A stretch of DNA of 64,000 nucleotides from Actinophytocola sp963840275 (lineage in GTDB: Bacteria > Actinomycetota > Actinomycetes > Mycobacteriales > Pseudonocardiaceae): the NCBI GenBank assembly GCA_963840275.1, contig CAWIYK010000010.1, positions 124,001-188,000 of the forward strand. Reading direction: 5' to 3'. The position numbers were made by a program, and so were the translations under genes. Of this stretch, positions 52,414 through 62,056 are shown one piece after another (within the stretch, counting starts at the first letter, position 1; every line of letters starts with the position of its first letter). A model generated the notes under the pieces. That model was not told where the DNA came from. It saw only the letters and a program-made list of their open reading frames with translations, and ran no database searches.

Positions 52414-53871
52414 GTGTCCCGATTCGTTGATCGCGTGGTCATCCACGCGGCCGCAGGCAGCGGCGGCAACGGCTGCGCCTCGGTGCACCGCGAGAAGTTC
52501 AAGCCGCTCGGTGGCCCGGACGGCGGCAACGGCGGCAACGGCGGCGACATCGTGCTCGTCGTCGACTCCGGCGTGCACACGCTGCTGGACTTCCACTTCC
52601 GCCCGCACGCGCGGGGGACGAACGGCAAGCAGGGCCAGGGCAACAACCGCGACGGCGCCGCCGGCGAGTCGCTGGAGCTGAAGGTCCCGGACGGCACGGT
52701 CGTGCTCACCGAGGACGGCGAGGTGCTCGCGGACCTGACCGGCGTCGGCACCCGGTTCGTCGCCGCACGCGGTGGCCGGGGTGGCCTCGGCAACGCGGCC
52801 CTCGCATCGAAGGCCCGCAAGGCACCCGGTTTCGCGCTGCTCGGCGAACCCGGCGACGAGGTCGACCTGGTGCTCGAGCTGCGGTCGGTGGCCGATGTCG
52901 GGCTGGTCGGGTTCCCGTCGGCCGGCAAGTCGTCGCTGATCTCGGTGCTGTCCTCGGCGCGGCCGAAGATCGCGGACTACCCGTTCACCACCCTCGTGCC
53001 GAACCTCGGTGTGGTCACCGCCGGCGAGCAGACCTTCACGGTGGCGGACGTGCCGGGCCTGATCCCGGGCGCCAGCCAGGGCAAGGGGCTCGGTCTGGAC
53101 TTCCTGCGGCACATCGAGCGCTGCGCGGTACTCGTGCACGTGGTCGACTGCGCGACCTTCGAGTCGGACCGCGACCCGGTCTCCGACGTCGACGCGCTGG
53201 AGCTGGAGCTGGCCCGCTACACGCCGGGCCTCGGCGGCAGCCTCGAAGAGCGCCCGCGGGTCGTGGTGCTCAACAAGATCGACGTGCCGGACGCCCGCGA
53301 CCTCGCCGAACTCGTGCGCGCCGACCTCGAGGCGCGTGGCCTGCCGGTGTTCGCCGTGTCCACGGCCAGCCGAGAGGGCCTGCGCGAGCTGTCGTTCGCC
53401 CTGGCCAAGATCGTCGAGGAGGACCGCGCGAGCCGCCCCATCCTCGAGTCGAGCCGGATCGTGCTGCGCCCGACCGCGGTCGACGACGTCGGTTTCACCG
53501 TCGTCGAGGACCCGGACCAGGAGGACGGCTTCATCGTCCGCGGCGAGCGCCCGGAACGCTGGGTCCGCCAGACGGCGTTCGAGAACGACGAGGCGGTCGG
53601 CTACCTCGCGGACCGCCTGGCCCGCCTCGGCGTCGAGCAGGTGCTGGCCGCCAAGGGCGCGAAGCCGGGCAGCCCGGTCACCATCGGCGGCATGACCTTC
53701 GACTGGGAGCCGACCACCCCGGCGGGCGTGGACCTGCTCATGCACGAGCGGGGCCACGACCCGCGCCTCGACCGCAACGACCGCACCCGCGCCATCGAGC
53801 GCAAGGCGGCGAAGATCGCCCGCCGCGTCCCGTCCGCCCCGGGCGACCAGGAAACAGAAGAGCAGTCGTGA
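52414..53871 (+). CDS. obg: GTPase Obg (CgtA)
   Basis: The 485-residue protein has the glycine-rich Obg fold at the N-terminus, then a G domain (P-loop GFPSAGKSSLI; switch II DVPGLIPGAS; NKID), then a C-terminal OCT domain (VVEDPDQEDGFIVRGERPER). Obg is needed for 50S assembly and the stress response. Its GTG at 52414 follows AGGAAGG. Transcription must pass the rpmA terminator or begin in the short gap. It overlaps proB by four bases. Confidence 0.97.
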   Translation: MSRFVDRVVIHAAAGSGGNGCASVHREKFKPLGGPDGGNGGNGGDIVLVVDSGVHTLLDFHFRPHARGTNGKQGQGNNRDGAAGESLELKVPDGTVVLTEDGEVLADLTGVGTRFVAARGGRGGLGNAALASKARKAPGFALLGEPGDEVDLVLELRSVADVGLVGFPSAGKSSLISVLSSARPKIADYPFTTLVPNLGVVTAGEQTFTVADVPGLIPGASQGKGLGLDFLRHIERCAVLVHVVDCATFESDRDPVSDVDALELELARYTPGLGGSLEERPRVVVLNKIDVPDARDLAELVRADLEARGLPVFAVSTASREGLRELSFALAKIVEEDRASRPILESSRIVLRPTAVDDVGFTVVEDPDQEDGFIVRGERPERWVRQTAFENDEAVGYLADRLARLGVEQVLAAKGAKPGSPVTIGGMTFDWEPTTPAGVDLLMHERGHDPRLDRNDRTRAIERKAAKIARRVPSAPGDQETEEQS

Positions 53872-54989
53872 CCGGCGTGCTGTCCGCGACGAGGTCGCAG
53901 GTGGCGGCGGCTCGACGGATCGTGGTCAAGGTCGGCTCGTCGTCACTGACCTCGGCGGCGGGCGGCCTCGACCCGGCCCGGCTGGATGCACTGGTCGATG
54001 CCCTCGCGGCCCGCCGCACCGCCGGCAGCCAGGTGGTGCTGGTGTCCTCGGGCGCGATCGCGTCCGGACTCGCGCCGCTGGGGATCAGCCGCCGCCCCAA
54101 GGATCTCGCCACCCAGCAGGCGTCGGCCAGCGTCGGTCAGCTGGTGCTAGGTCATGCGTACGTGTCGTCGTTCGCCCGCTACGACCTCCAGGTCGGCCAG
54201 GTGCTCCTGACCTCCGACGACGTCGTGCGGCGGTCGCACTACCGCAACGCCCAGCGCACCCTGTCGCGCCTGCTGGCGCTGGGGGTGGTCCCGGTGGTGA
54301 ACGAGAACGACACGGTGGCCACCGAGGAGATCCGCTTCGGCGACAACGACCGTTTGGCCGCTCTGGTCGCCTACCTGGTGGGCGCCGACGCCCTGGTGCT
54401 GCTGTCGGACGTGGACGCCCTGTACGACGGTGACCCCCGCCGCACCGACGCCAAACGCATAGACGAGGTGGCCGACCACTCGGACGTGGCGCACGTCCAA
54501 GCGGACGAGTCGGGCTCCGACCTGGGCACCGGCGGCATGGCGACCAAGCTGGCGTCGGCACGCCTGGCGTCCGCAGCCGGCGTCCCGGTACTTCTGGCAG
54601 CGGCGGCAGACGCGGCCCACGCACTGGGCCCGGCCGACGTAGGGACCGCGTTCGCCACCGGCGGCCGCCGGCTGACCCCGAGGCGCTTCTGGCTGGCCTA
54701 CGCCGCGGACCCGAACGGCAAACTCCAACTGGACGACGGCGCCGTCCGCGCCGTGGTGGACCGTCGCCGTTCGCTGCTGGCGGCGGGAATCACCTCGGTA
54801 GCCGGAGACTTCGAAGCCGGCGACGTGGTCGAGCTGACAGACCTCCAGGGCAACACGGTGGCCAGGGGAGTAGTCGCCTTCGACTCGACGGAGCTGCCAA
54901 CCCTGATAGGCCACTCCAGCCGAGACCTGGCCCCAGAACACAGAAGAGAAGTAGTACACGCAGACGATCTGGTCCCACTCCGCCACTAA
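53868..54989 (+). CDS. proB: Glutamate 5-kinase
   Basis: This is a 373-residue amino-acid kinase with a C-terminal PUA domain (about 280-370). VVKVGSSSLTS at the N-terminus, GAIASGLAPLG, and the ADALVLLSDVDALYDGDPR and GTGGMATKL segments are the nucleotide- and glutamate-binding motifs. It catalyses the first step of proline synthesis and is usually feedback-inhibited by proline. proA is not nearby, unlike in many operons. Translation is coupled to obg (GTGA overlap). Confidence 0.96.
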   Translation: MTGVLSATRSQVAAARRIVVKVGSSSLTSAAGGLDPARLDALVDALAARRTAGSQVVLVSSGAIASGLAPLGISRRPKDLATQQASASVGQLVLGHAYVSSFARYDLQVGQVLLTSDDVVRRSHYRNAQRTLSRLLALGVVPVVNENDTVATEEIRFGDNDRLAALVAYLVGADALVLLSDVDALYDGDPRRTDAKRIDEVADHSDVAHVQADESGSDLGTGGMATKLASARLASAAGVPVLLAAAADAAHALGPADVGTAFATGGRRLTPRRFWLAYAADPNGKLQLDDGAVRAVVDRRRSLLAAGITSVAGDFEAGDVVELTDLQGNTVARGVVAFDSTELPTLIGHSSRDLAPEHRREVVHADDLVPLRH

Positions 54990-55924
54990 CCCACGCGCGG
55001 GTTCGCCTGCCGCGGGTTGGTCGCACGGGCACAGATGCTCCCGCCGACGCAGCCACGCATCCCCCGCTGCCACTCGGACTCCCACGCCGACCTCCCGCGC
55101 CAACAACCCACGCCCACGCTGACCGCCCGCATCAGTCGGACTCCTGGCCTCTGCGCCGCCCTGCCCGCCCAGCCGCCAGCCGGTTCCTGAGGCAGCCCTG
55201 CCTACCTGATGTTCGCCACGGGCCATCCGAGCCCTCCGAGCGCTCCCCTTCAGGCGGCTGTCCGCTCTCCGCCCGTCCCGCTCCTCACCAAGGTGTCTGC
55301 CGCTGGCTAAGCGGTCCCGCATGGCTGCCGCCGATGGTTCCCAGCCCGACTGCCTGCCGCCGGCTGCCCCATTCCTGGCGACCCATCTCTGGCAGCTCCT
55401 TCCCCGTCTGGCTACACCACTAAAACTGACGGTCCCATTCGGCCGCCGCTCATGGCTCCGGTGCCGACCTATCTGCCTGCCCCCGGCTTGTTCGGCTGTG
55501 TTCCCTGGCGCTGCTCGCCGCTCCTGCGTGGCCGCCTGTCCGCTCGTGCCTGGCTGCCGCCGCCGGCGCCACTCCGCAGACGCCAGGCTCTCCGCTTCCC
55601 GCTCAGTTGCCCATCGCAGGGCTGCTCGTTCCCGGCTGGCTGCGTCTCGCTGGCTGACAGTTTGCCCGGCCGCCGCTTCATGGCACCCGCGTCGATTACC
55701 CGCCCCGCTCCGGCTTGTCCGGCCGAGTGCTCCGCGGCCCTCGGCTTCACCACCCCTTTGCTCGCGCCCCTTTGCCCGCTGCCCGGCTTCGCCTCGCCTG
55801 CTGAGCCGGCTCGCACACTCCAGGCTGAACCGGCCGTCTGTCCGGTGACACCCGGCCAGTGCCGTTATCTCGACCGTTTCGTCTGCCCGTACCGGAGCCG
55901 CGACAGCTCGGCCGTGCGGGTTCG
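54990..55924. other. Pyrimidine-rich gene desert between proB and TetR gene
   Basis: About 935 bases with no believable gene. On the forward strand pyrimidines reach 65-75% in sampled 60-base blocks (55501-55560 contains no A). Long open frames in both directions are low-complexity and lack a ribosome-binding site. No tandem repeat, tRNA or known RNA was seen. Confidence 0.6.
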
Positions 55925-56566
55925 CTACTCGGCGGCCGGCTTTGGCGTTGTCAGGTGGCGGACCAGTATGCCGAGCTGGTCGGCGTAGTGCCTCGTGAAG
56001 TCCTCGTCGCTGGTGTTGTTGTCTCGGACCGCGGCGGTCACCTTTGGCAGGGTGATCGTCGCGCTGGCGGCCGAGAGCAAGGCCAACAGGACACACACCG
56101 GGTCCAGGTCTGTGGGGAGTTCGCCGGCCTCCTGGCGACGGCGCAGGCCCGCCACCTGCTCGCGGAGGAACTCGTCCTCCTGCAGCGCCGTCTCGGGGCC
56201 GTCCTGTGCGGTCGCCAGGTTCGACCACACCATCAGTCGGGCCCAGTCCGGGTCGTGCAATGAGCTCATCGCGAAGCCCGCGACCACCTCGTCCAGCGGG
56301 CGGTCATTTCCGGCCAGCTCGTTGCTCGTCTGCTGCCACCGGCTGGCGAGCTCGGCGTAGAGGCCCTCCTTGCCGTCGAAGTAGTACGAGATGAGCTGCT
56401 TGTTCACCCCGGCTCGCTCGGCGATGTCACTGACCCGCGCCCCCGCGAAACCCTTCGCACCGAACTCCACCTTGGCCGCCTCGAGGATCCGTGCCCGCGT
56501 GCGCTCGGGGTCTCGTTGCCGCTCGCTGGGACGCGGTGAGCGGCGCGGTTGTCGGGTGCCGGCCAT
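55925..56566 (-). CDS. TetR-family transcriptional regulator
   Basis: This 213-residue regulator has an N-terminal helix-turn-helix: ERTRARILEAAKVEFGAKGF, then ARVSDIAERAGVNKQLISYY and FDGKEGLYAEL. The C-terminal helical domain should bind a small molecule. The ATG at 56566 is used; an upstream ATG at 56629 is in frame. It is divergent from the FAD monooxygenase gene with a 114-base A+T-rich gap where an operator is expected, so it probably controls that enzyme. Confidence 0.9.
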   Translation of the reverse strand: MAGTRQPRRSPRPSERQRDPERTRARILEAAKVEFGAKGFAGARVSDIAERAGVNKQLISYYFDGKEGLYAELASRWQQTSNELAGNDRPLDEVVAGFAMSSLHDPDWARLMVWSNLATAQDGPETALQEDEFLREQVAGLRRRQEAGELPTDLDPVCVLLALLSAASATITLPKVTAAVRDNNTSDEDFTRHYADQLGILVRHLTTPKPAAE

Positions 56567-56680
56567 GCGCCAACCGTAGCTGGTCAACGTTTCGGCTGAC
56601 ACTTTCATCTCGAGATTTGACCTAGTCATATAGACAGTTGATTATTGCTCTGCCACGATCAACGAGTCGGAGGGATCGAC

Positions 56681-58000
56681 ATGTCCAGTCAGTTCCGGGT
56701 GGGGATCATCGGCGGCGGCACCGGCGGCCTGTGCCTGGCGCAGGCCCTGCTCAAAGCCGGTGTCCAGGTGGCCGTCTACGAACGCAGCGGGGTCCGCACG
56801 GATCGGTTACAGGGCTACCGGGTCCACATCAACCCCAAGGGCTCGCGTGCCCTGCACGAATGTCTGCCACCCGACCAGTGGCAGGCGTTCGTGGAGACCT
56901 GCGGCTCCCCGGGCGGCGCCTTCGGTTTCGTCAACGAGCAGTTGAAGGAACTCCTCCTGATCGACGACGACCTGACCTCGGGCGCCGAGCGCGACCCGAC
57001 CCGGTCGCACCACTCGGTCAGCCGGATCACCCTGCACCAGGTGCTCTCGGCCGGACTGGCGGACGTTCTGCACCTGGACAAGGAGTTCACCCGATACGAG
57101 CGCGCCGCCGACGGCACCATCACCTGCCACTTCGCCGACGGCACCACCGCGACGGCCGATGTCCTGGTCGGCGCCGACGGTGCGAACTCCCGGGTCTGTC
57201 GCCAGTACCTGCCGCAGGCGCGGCGGATCGACACGGGAATCCGGGCGATCGCCGGCAAGCTCCCCCTCACCGACGAGACCAGGAAGCTCCTGCCGGACCG
57301 GCTCCAGGCCGGCGCCAACAATGTCCTGCCGCCGTCGGGTTGTGGGATGTTCATCGCCCCGCACGATCTCGCCGGCAGCCTGCTTTCCACCGGGAACGGC
57401 GTCGGCGGCAACGACGCCACCGCGGAACACGGCGCGCACTTCGACAACACGACCAGCTATGTCATGTGGGCGTACGCCGCGAACCGCGGCAAGTACCCGT
57501 GTTCGGACGACGAACTGTCCATGTTGGACGGCAGCGGGCTGCGCGAGCTGGCCGGCCGGCAGATCGCCGGATGGCATCCCGGTCTCCGGCGAATGGTCGC
57601 CGAGACACCGATGGAAACCGTGACGCTGCTACCGATTCGCACGTCGGTGGCGGTGAAACAGTGGGAGACCACCAACATCACGGTGCTCGGCGACGCGATC
57701 CACAGCATGACTCCGTTCCGCGGCATCGGCGCGAACACCGCACTCCGGGACGCGCAGTCCTTGGCACGCAACCTGATCGCCGCTGCCGAAGGACGGCAGG
57801 AGTTGGTCGCCGCGATCCGCGACTACGAGACCCAGATGATCGACTACGGCTTTGATGCCGTCCGGTTGTCGCTGCGCACCGCCGAGCAGACCATCTCGAA
57901 CAACTGGATCGGCCGGTCGATGTTCAAGGCCGCCCTGCGCCTCTTCGCTGTGGTACCTCCTCTCAAGCGCAAGGTGTTCGCCGACCTCGGCAACGACTGA
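56681..58000 (+). CDS. FAD-dependent monooxygenase (aromatic hydroxylase-like)
   Basis: The 439-residue flavoprotein starts FRVGIIGGGTGGLCLAQALL with the FAD GxGxxG motif. The middle DG motif is VLVGADGANSRVCR, and the C-terminal GD motif is ITVLGDAIHSMTPFRGIGAN. This is the class A monooxygenase pattern used on phenols, polyketides and antibiotics such as tetracyclines or rifamycin. GGAGGG precedes the ATG. Divergent placement next to a TetR regulator fits inducible detoxification or tailoring. Confidence 0.9.
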   Translation: MSSQFRVGIIGGGTGGLCLAQALLKAGVQVAVYERSGVRTDRLQGYRVHINPKGSRALHECLPPDQWQAFVETCGSPGGAFGFVNEQLKELLLIDDDLTSGAERDPTRSHHSVSRITLHQVLSAGLADVLHLDKEFTRYERAADGTITCHFADGTTATADVLVGADGANSRVCRQYLPQARRIDTGIRAIAGKLPLTDETRKLLPDRLQAGANNVLPPSGCGMFIAPHDLAGSLLSTGNGVGGNDATAEHGAHFDNTTSYVMWAYAANRGKYPCSDDELSMLDGSGLRELAGRQIAGWHPGLRRMVAETPMETVTLLPIRTSVAVKQWETTNITVLGDAIHSMTPFRGIGANTALRDAQSLARNLIAAAEGRQELVAAIRDYETQMIDYGFDAVRLSLRTAEQTISNNWIGRSMFKAALRLFAVVPPLKRKVFADLGND

Positions 58001-58752
58001 TGCCGACCCGCGACGTCGCTGTGTGGTTGTCAAACTGCGTGCGACGGCCGTGCCGCCTGTCGGTTTGGTCGGCGCCCGGACCGACGGGGATCGCCGGTCC
58101 GGGCACCGCCACCTCCACCGCGCGCTCGGAAGGGGACGGCACGTCCACGAGGCATGCGGGGCGAAGTGCGCCGACTCGGCGCTTGCCCGCACGACGTCTC
58201 GTGGCGCGGCGCGCCGGATGGGGATGCCCAGCCCCATCCGTGTCCGCGTGTGCCGCGCGCCGCCAACCACCCCGCGGAGCTACCCACTCCGGGGGATCGG
58301 GTTACGTGCCCAACGTGAACCCGTTGGCGGCGCGCTCGAGGCGCGATCCGGAGGCGGTCTGTGGGGTCCATTCAGTTGTCGCCACCAGCGACGGTCGCTC
58401 ACTGGGGCTCGTGGCCCGCGACGGCGCTGGGTGGACGCAGAGGCGGCCGCGTCGGCGGGGTGGGCCGACGGTCGCGCGGCTGCCCTGGTGGTGCGGGTCG
58501 CCGCCGAGCTGATCGACGCATGCCTTTGGCGCGGCGTCGTGGGAGCTGACCGGGAACTCGCCGGTGTCCAGCGCGCGCTGGACGCCCACGACGCCGGTGG
58601 TGACTCGGCCACCGCCGTTCGCACGGTCTCCGCTCGGCCCATGACCGACACCTGCGGCCGCCGGCTTCCGAGGCGGCTCGGCTTTCCATGCCCAGCGGGT
58701 TGTCCACGCTCCTGGTGATCGCCAAGAGCGTCGGCCCGCGCGCCGCCGTGGT
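58001..58752. other. 750-base region without a confirmed gene
   Basis: No gene here can be supported. A 9-bp stem-loop at 58215-58240 may be a terminator for the monooxygenase. A forward-frame piece around 58430-58630 (for example ELIDACLWRGVVGADRELAG) reads like protein but has no start, no relatives known to me and no continuation, so it may be a gene remnant. The right end runs to the recQ stop. Confidence 0.45.
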
Positions 58753-60861
58753 TCAGCTCGTAGTGGCCAGCACGAACGGGAGCACCGCCGGTGCGCCGGA
58801 CTCCCGCAGTAGCTTGGTTGCCACGGTCATGGTCCAGCCCGTGTCGAGCCGGTCGTCCACCAGCAGCACCGGACCGTCCACAGTGGATAACCGGTCGGCC
58901 AGTTCGGCGTCGATGCTCAGCGAGCGCCACACCTGCGCGAGGCGTAACGCGCTGTTGGCGTTGTGCTCACCCGACGTCGAGCTGCCCATCTCGCCGAGGA
59001 ATGACAGCCTGCCGATCGTCGCGAGTCGTTCGCCGAGGCTCGCCACCAGCTTCGGCCTGCTCCGCGAACCGATGGTGACCACGCCGACCGGTCGGTCCTG
59101 CCAGTCCCACGACGCCAGCACCTGTATGCACGCGTTGAGCATGTCGTCCGGCACCGGACCGTCCTGGACCTCCGCCGACGGTGCGAACAACTCGCGCAAA
59201 CGGTTGCCCCAGCCGACATCCGTGAGCCGGCCGAGCGCCCTACCCGGTGCGGCGATCACGTCGGCGCCGATTCGACCCGAAAGCGGAACGTCGAGCGCCG
59301 CCATACCGCTCGGCCACTGACGACGAGCCTCGACCTCGATACCGGGACGACGTAAGCGCTCGGTCGCCTCCGTAACCCGGTCCAACGACACCTCGGTGGT
59401 CCACCTGGGTCCGGCGCAGTTGTCGCACCGACCACACGGCGCGGCGTGCGGGTCGTCGAGCTGGCGGAGCAGGAACTCCATCCGGCACCGGTCGGTCTCC
59501 TGATAGTCGATCATCGTCTGCTGCTCGGAACTGCGGGCCTCCGCGATGCCGCGGTAGCGCTCCGCGTCGTACTCCCAGCCCTGCCCGGTCGCGAGCCAAC
59601 CGCCCCGCACCCGCTGTACCGCGCCGTCCACGTCCAACACCTTGAGCACCATCTCCAGCCGCGACCGCGACAGGTTGCACCGCGGCTCCAACGCCACTGT
59701 GGACAGTGGCCGGTCGGAGTCGGCGAGCGCGTCGACGACCTGGCGCACCGTCGGCTCCGGCGGGAACGCCAGCGACGCGAAGTACCGCCAGATGTCCTTG
59801 TCCTCGGTGCCCGGCAACAGCAACACCTCCGCGCGCTCGACGCCGCGGCCCGCGCGACCGATCTGTTGGTAGTAGGCGATCGGCGACGACGGAGCGCCGA
59901 GATGGATCACGAAACCCAGGTCCGGCTTGTCGAAACCCATGCCCAGCGCGGACGTGGCCGCCACGGCCTTGATCCGGTTGGCCAGCAGGTCGTGCTCGAT
60001 ACGTTCGCGCTCAGCCGGATCGGTCTTGCCGGAGTAGGCCGCCACCTCGTACCCGTGGTCGCGCAGGAACGACGCCACGTCGTGCGCCGCGGCGACGGTG
60101 AGCGTGTAGATGATGCCCGAGCTCGGCAGCTCGGCGAGCCGCTCCGCGAGCCACGCGAACCTGGCCTGCGCCGTCGGCAACCGCAGCACGCTCAGGTGCA
60201 GACTCTCCCGGTCCAGCTCACCCCGCAGCACGAGCGTGTCCCGCGCGCCGAGGTCGAGCTGGTCGGCGACGTCGCGGACCACCCGGTCGTTCGCCGTCGC
60301 CGTGGTGGCCAGCACCGGCACGCCTGCTGGCAGCTTGGTCAGCAGCGTACGCAGCCTGCGGTAGTCCGGTCGGAAGTCGTGGCCCCAGTCAGAGATGCAG
60401 TGTGCCTCGTCGACCACCAGCATGCCGGCCGACGCGGTCAGCTCAGGCAGTACGGTCTCACGGAACTCCGGGTTGTTGAGACGTTCCGGGCTCACCAGCA
60501 ACACGTCGGTCCTGCCGGCCAGCACGTCGTTCTGGACCTCCTGCCACTGGTCGAGGTTGGCCGAGTTGATGGTCGCCGCGTGCACGCCCGCGCGGCCGGC
60601 GGCGTCGATCTGGTTGCGCATCAGGGCCAGCAGCGGCGAGACGATCACCGTCGGCCCGGCGCCGAGCTCCCTTAACAGCGCCGTGGCAAGGAAGTACACG
60701 GCCGACTTGCCCCATCCGGTGCGCTGCACGACGAGGGCTCGTCTGCGGTCGACGACCAGCGCCTTGATGGCGGTCCACTGGTCCTCCCGCAATGAGGCGT
60801 CCTCGCCGGCGAGGGCGCGGAGTCGGCGTTCTGCTGAGGTGCGTAGTGCTTGCTCGTCCAC
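58753..60861 (-). CDS. RecQ-like DNA helicase with C-terminal phosphoribosyltransferase-like domain
   Basis: The 702-residue protein has a superfamily 2 helicase core: motif I RTGWGKSAVYFL, motif II DEAHCISDWGHDFRPDY, motif III TTATAND and motif VI QQIGRAGRG. It continues with a RecQ zinc-binding domain of four Cys residues (CGRCDNCAGP nearby). The C-terminus from about residue 500 is not HRDC. It contains GPVLLVDDRLDTGWTMT, the PRPP-loop pattern of phosphoribosyltransferases. GTG at 60861 is chosen; GTG at 60870 is also possible. It is divergent from nadD. Confidence 0.88.
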   Translation of the reverse strand: MDEQALRTSAERRLRALAGEDASLREDQWTAIKALVVDRRRALVVQRTGWGKSAVYFLATALLRELGAGPTVIVSPLLALMRNQIDAAGRAGVHAATINSANLDQWQEVQNDVLAGRTDVLLVSPERLNNPEFRETVLPELTASAGMLVVDEAHCISDWGHDFRPDYRRLRTLLTKLPAGVPVLATTATANDRVVRDVADQLDLGARDTLVLRGELDRESLHLSVLRLPTAQARFAWLAERLAELPSSGIIYTLTVAAAHDVASFLRDHGYEVAAYSGKTDPAERERIEHDLLANRIKAVAATSALGMGFDKPDLGFVIHLGAPSSPIAYYQQIGRAGRGVERAEVLLLPGTEDKDIWRYFASLAFPPEPTVRQVVDALADSDRPLSTVALEPRCNLSRSRLEMVLKVLDVDGAVQRVRGGWLATGQGWEYDAERYRGIAEARSSEQQTMIDYQETDRCRMEFLLRQLDDPHAAPCGRCDNCAGPRWTTEVSLDRVTEATERLRRPGIEVEARRQWPSGMAALDVPLSGRIGADVIAAPGRALGRLTDVGWGNRLRELFAPSAEVQDGPVPDDMLNACIQVLASWDWQDRPVGVVTIGSRSRPKLVASLGERLATIGRLSFLGEMGSSTSGEHNANSALRLAQVWRSLSIDAELADRLSTVDGPVLLVDDRLDTGWTMTVATKLLRESGAPAVLPFVLATTS

Positions 60862-60985
60862 GGGACCCACGATGGCGCATGGCGGCGGTCGGGGCCAGGA
60901 GAAGGCCGAGCGAATGGGACTTTCGCTCGGGGAAGTGGTGGGTGAAACATGCCTGCCGATGCCGCTGCACGTACGCTGACCAGCT

Positions 60986-61576
60986 ATGACGGGTCGTCGG
61001 ATCGGGATCATGGGTGGCACGTTCGATCCTGTGCACCACGGGCACCTCGTCGCGGCCAGCGAGGTCCAGGCGAGCTTCGGCCTCGACGAGGTGGTCTTCG
61101 TGCCGACCGGCGAGCCGTGGCAGAAGAGCAACCGCAAGGTCAGCGCCGCGGAGGACCGCTACCTGATGACGGTGATCGCCACCGCCTCCAACCCGCGCTT
61201 CTCGGTCAGCAGGGCCGACATCGACCGGGGCGGCACCACCTACACCATCGACACGCTGCGCGACCTGCGCGCCACCCATCCCGACGCCGACCTGTTCTTC
61301 ATCACCGGGGCCGACGCGCTCGAGCAGATCCTGTCCTGGCGCCAGGTCGAGGAACTGTTCACCCTCGCCCACTTCGTCGGGGTGACCAGGCCGGGCTACC
61401 ACCTCGCCGACGAGCATCTGCCGACCGGATCGGTGAGTCTCATCGAGGTTCCCGCGATGGCGATATCCTCGACCGCGTGCCGGGAGCGGGTCGCGTCCGG
61501 TCTCCCGGTCTGGTACCTGGTTCCCGATGGCGTGGTCCAGTACATCTCCAAGACCGACCTGTATCGGGACGCGTGA
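60986..61576 (+). CDS. nadD: Nicotinate-nucleotide adenylyltransferase
   Basis: This 196-residue NadD makes deamido-NAD from nicotinate mononucleotide and ATP. The N-terminal GGTFDPVHHGHL carries the ATP-binding HxxH motif. ISSTACRERV near the C-terminus is the second signature (ISSTxxR). Start is ATG 60986. rsfS follows, as in Rv2421c-Rv2420c. Confidence 0.96.
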   Translation: MTGRRIGIMGGTFDPVHHGHLVAASEVQASFGLDEVVFVPTGEPWQKSNRKVSAAEDRYLMTVIATASNPRFSVSRADIDRGGTTYTIDTLRDLRATHPDADLFFITGADALEQILSWRQVEELFTLAHFVGVTRPGYHLADEHLPTGSVSLIEVPAMAISSTACRERVASGLPVWYLVPDGVVQYISKTDLYRDA

Positions 61577-61654
61577 CCCGAACGGCTTCCGCACGGGTAG
61601 TCTCTCAGGGTTGAATAGCCGGTTTCAGTATGTATGCACCGATAGAGGAGTGAC

Positions 61655-62056
61655 GTGGCCGCAACGCACGATGCACGCGAGTTGGCGCTGGTCGCCGCCA
61701 ATGCGGCAGCCGACAAGAAAGCCAGTGACGTGATCGTGCTCGACGTGTCGGACCAGCTGGTCATCACGGACTGCTTCGTGATCGCCTCCGCGCCGAACGA
61801 GCGGCAGGTCGGCGCCATCGTCGACAACGTCGAGGAGAAGATGCGCGACGCGGGCACCAAGCCGGTGCGCCGCGAGGGCGCGCGCGAGGGTCGCTGGGTC
61901 CTGCTGGACTTCGTCGACGTCGTCGTGCACGTCCAGCACGCCGAGGAGCGCGCCTTCTACGGCCTCGAGCGGCTGTGGAAGGACTGCCCGCGCATCGACT
62001 TCGACGCGGCCGCCGCTGTCGGTGAGTCGAACGGCGCAGAAGGCGGTCCGACGTGA
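61655..62056 (+). CDS. rsfS: Ribosomal silencing factor RsfS
   Basis: The 133-residue protein matches RsfS: KKASDVIVLDVSDQLVITDC and EGRWVLLDFVDVVVHVQHAEERAFYGLERLW. It binds L14 and blocks subunit joining under nutrient stress. A GTG start follows GAGGAG. Its stop overlaps the next GTG by four bases. Confidence 0.96.
   Translation: MAATHDARELALVAANAAADKKASDVIVLDVSDQLVITDCFVIASAPNERQVGAIVDNVEEKMRDAGTKPVRREGAREGRWVLLDFVDVVVHVQHAEERAFYGLERLWKDCPRIDFDAAAAVGESNGAEGGPT

Noticed and set aside
55321..55848. Forward frame in the gene desert
   Set aside because: Product is rich in Arg, Pro, Ser and Cys without any conserved pattern or ribosome-binding site.
54147..56228. 693-residue reverse frame across proB and the gene desert
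   Set aside because: Covers the opposite strand of a clear proB and then low-complexity sequence; not a gene, although the composition of the desert is reported as a finding.
58430..58630. Gene on the forward strand before recQ
   Set aside because: Protein-like composition but no start, no recognised relatives and flanks out of frame; left as a possible remnant.
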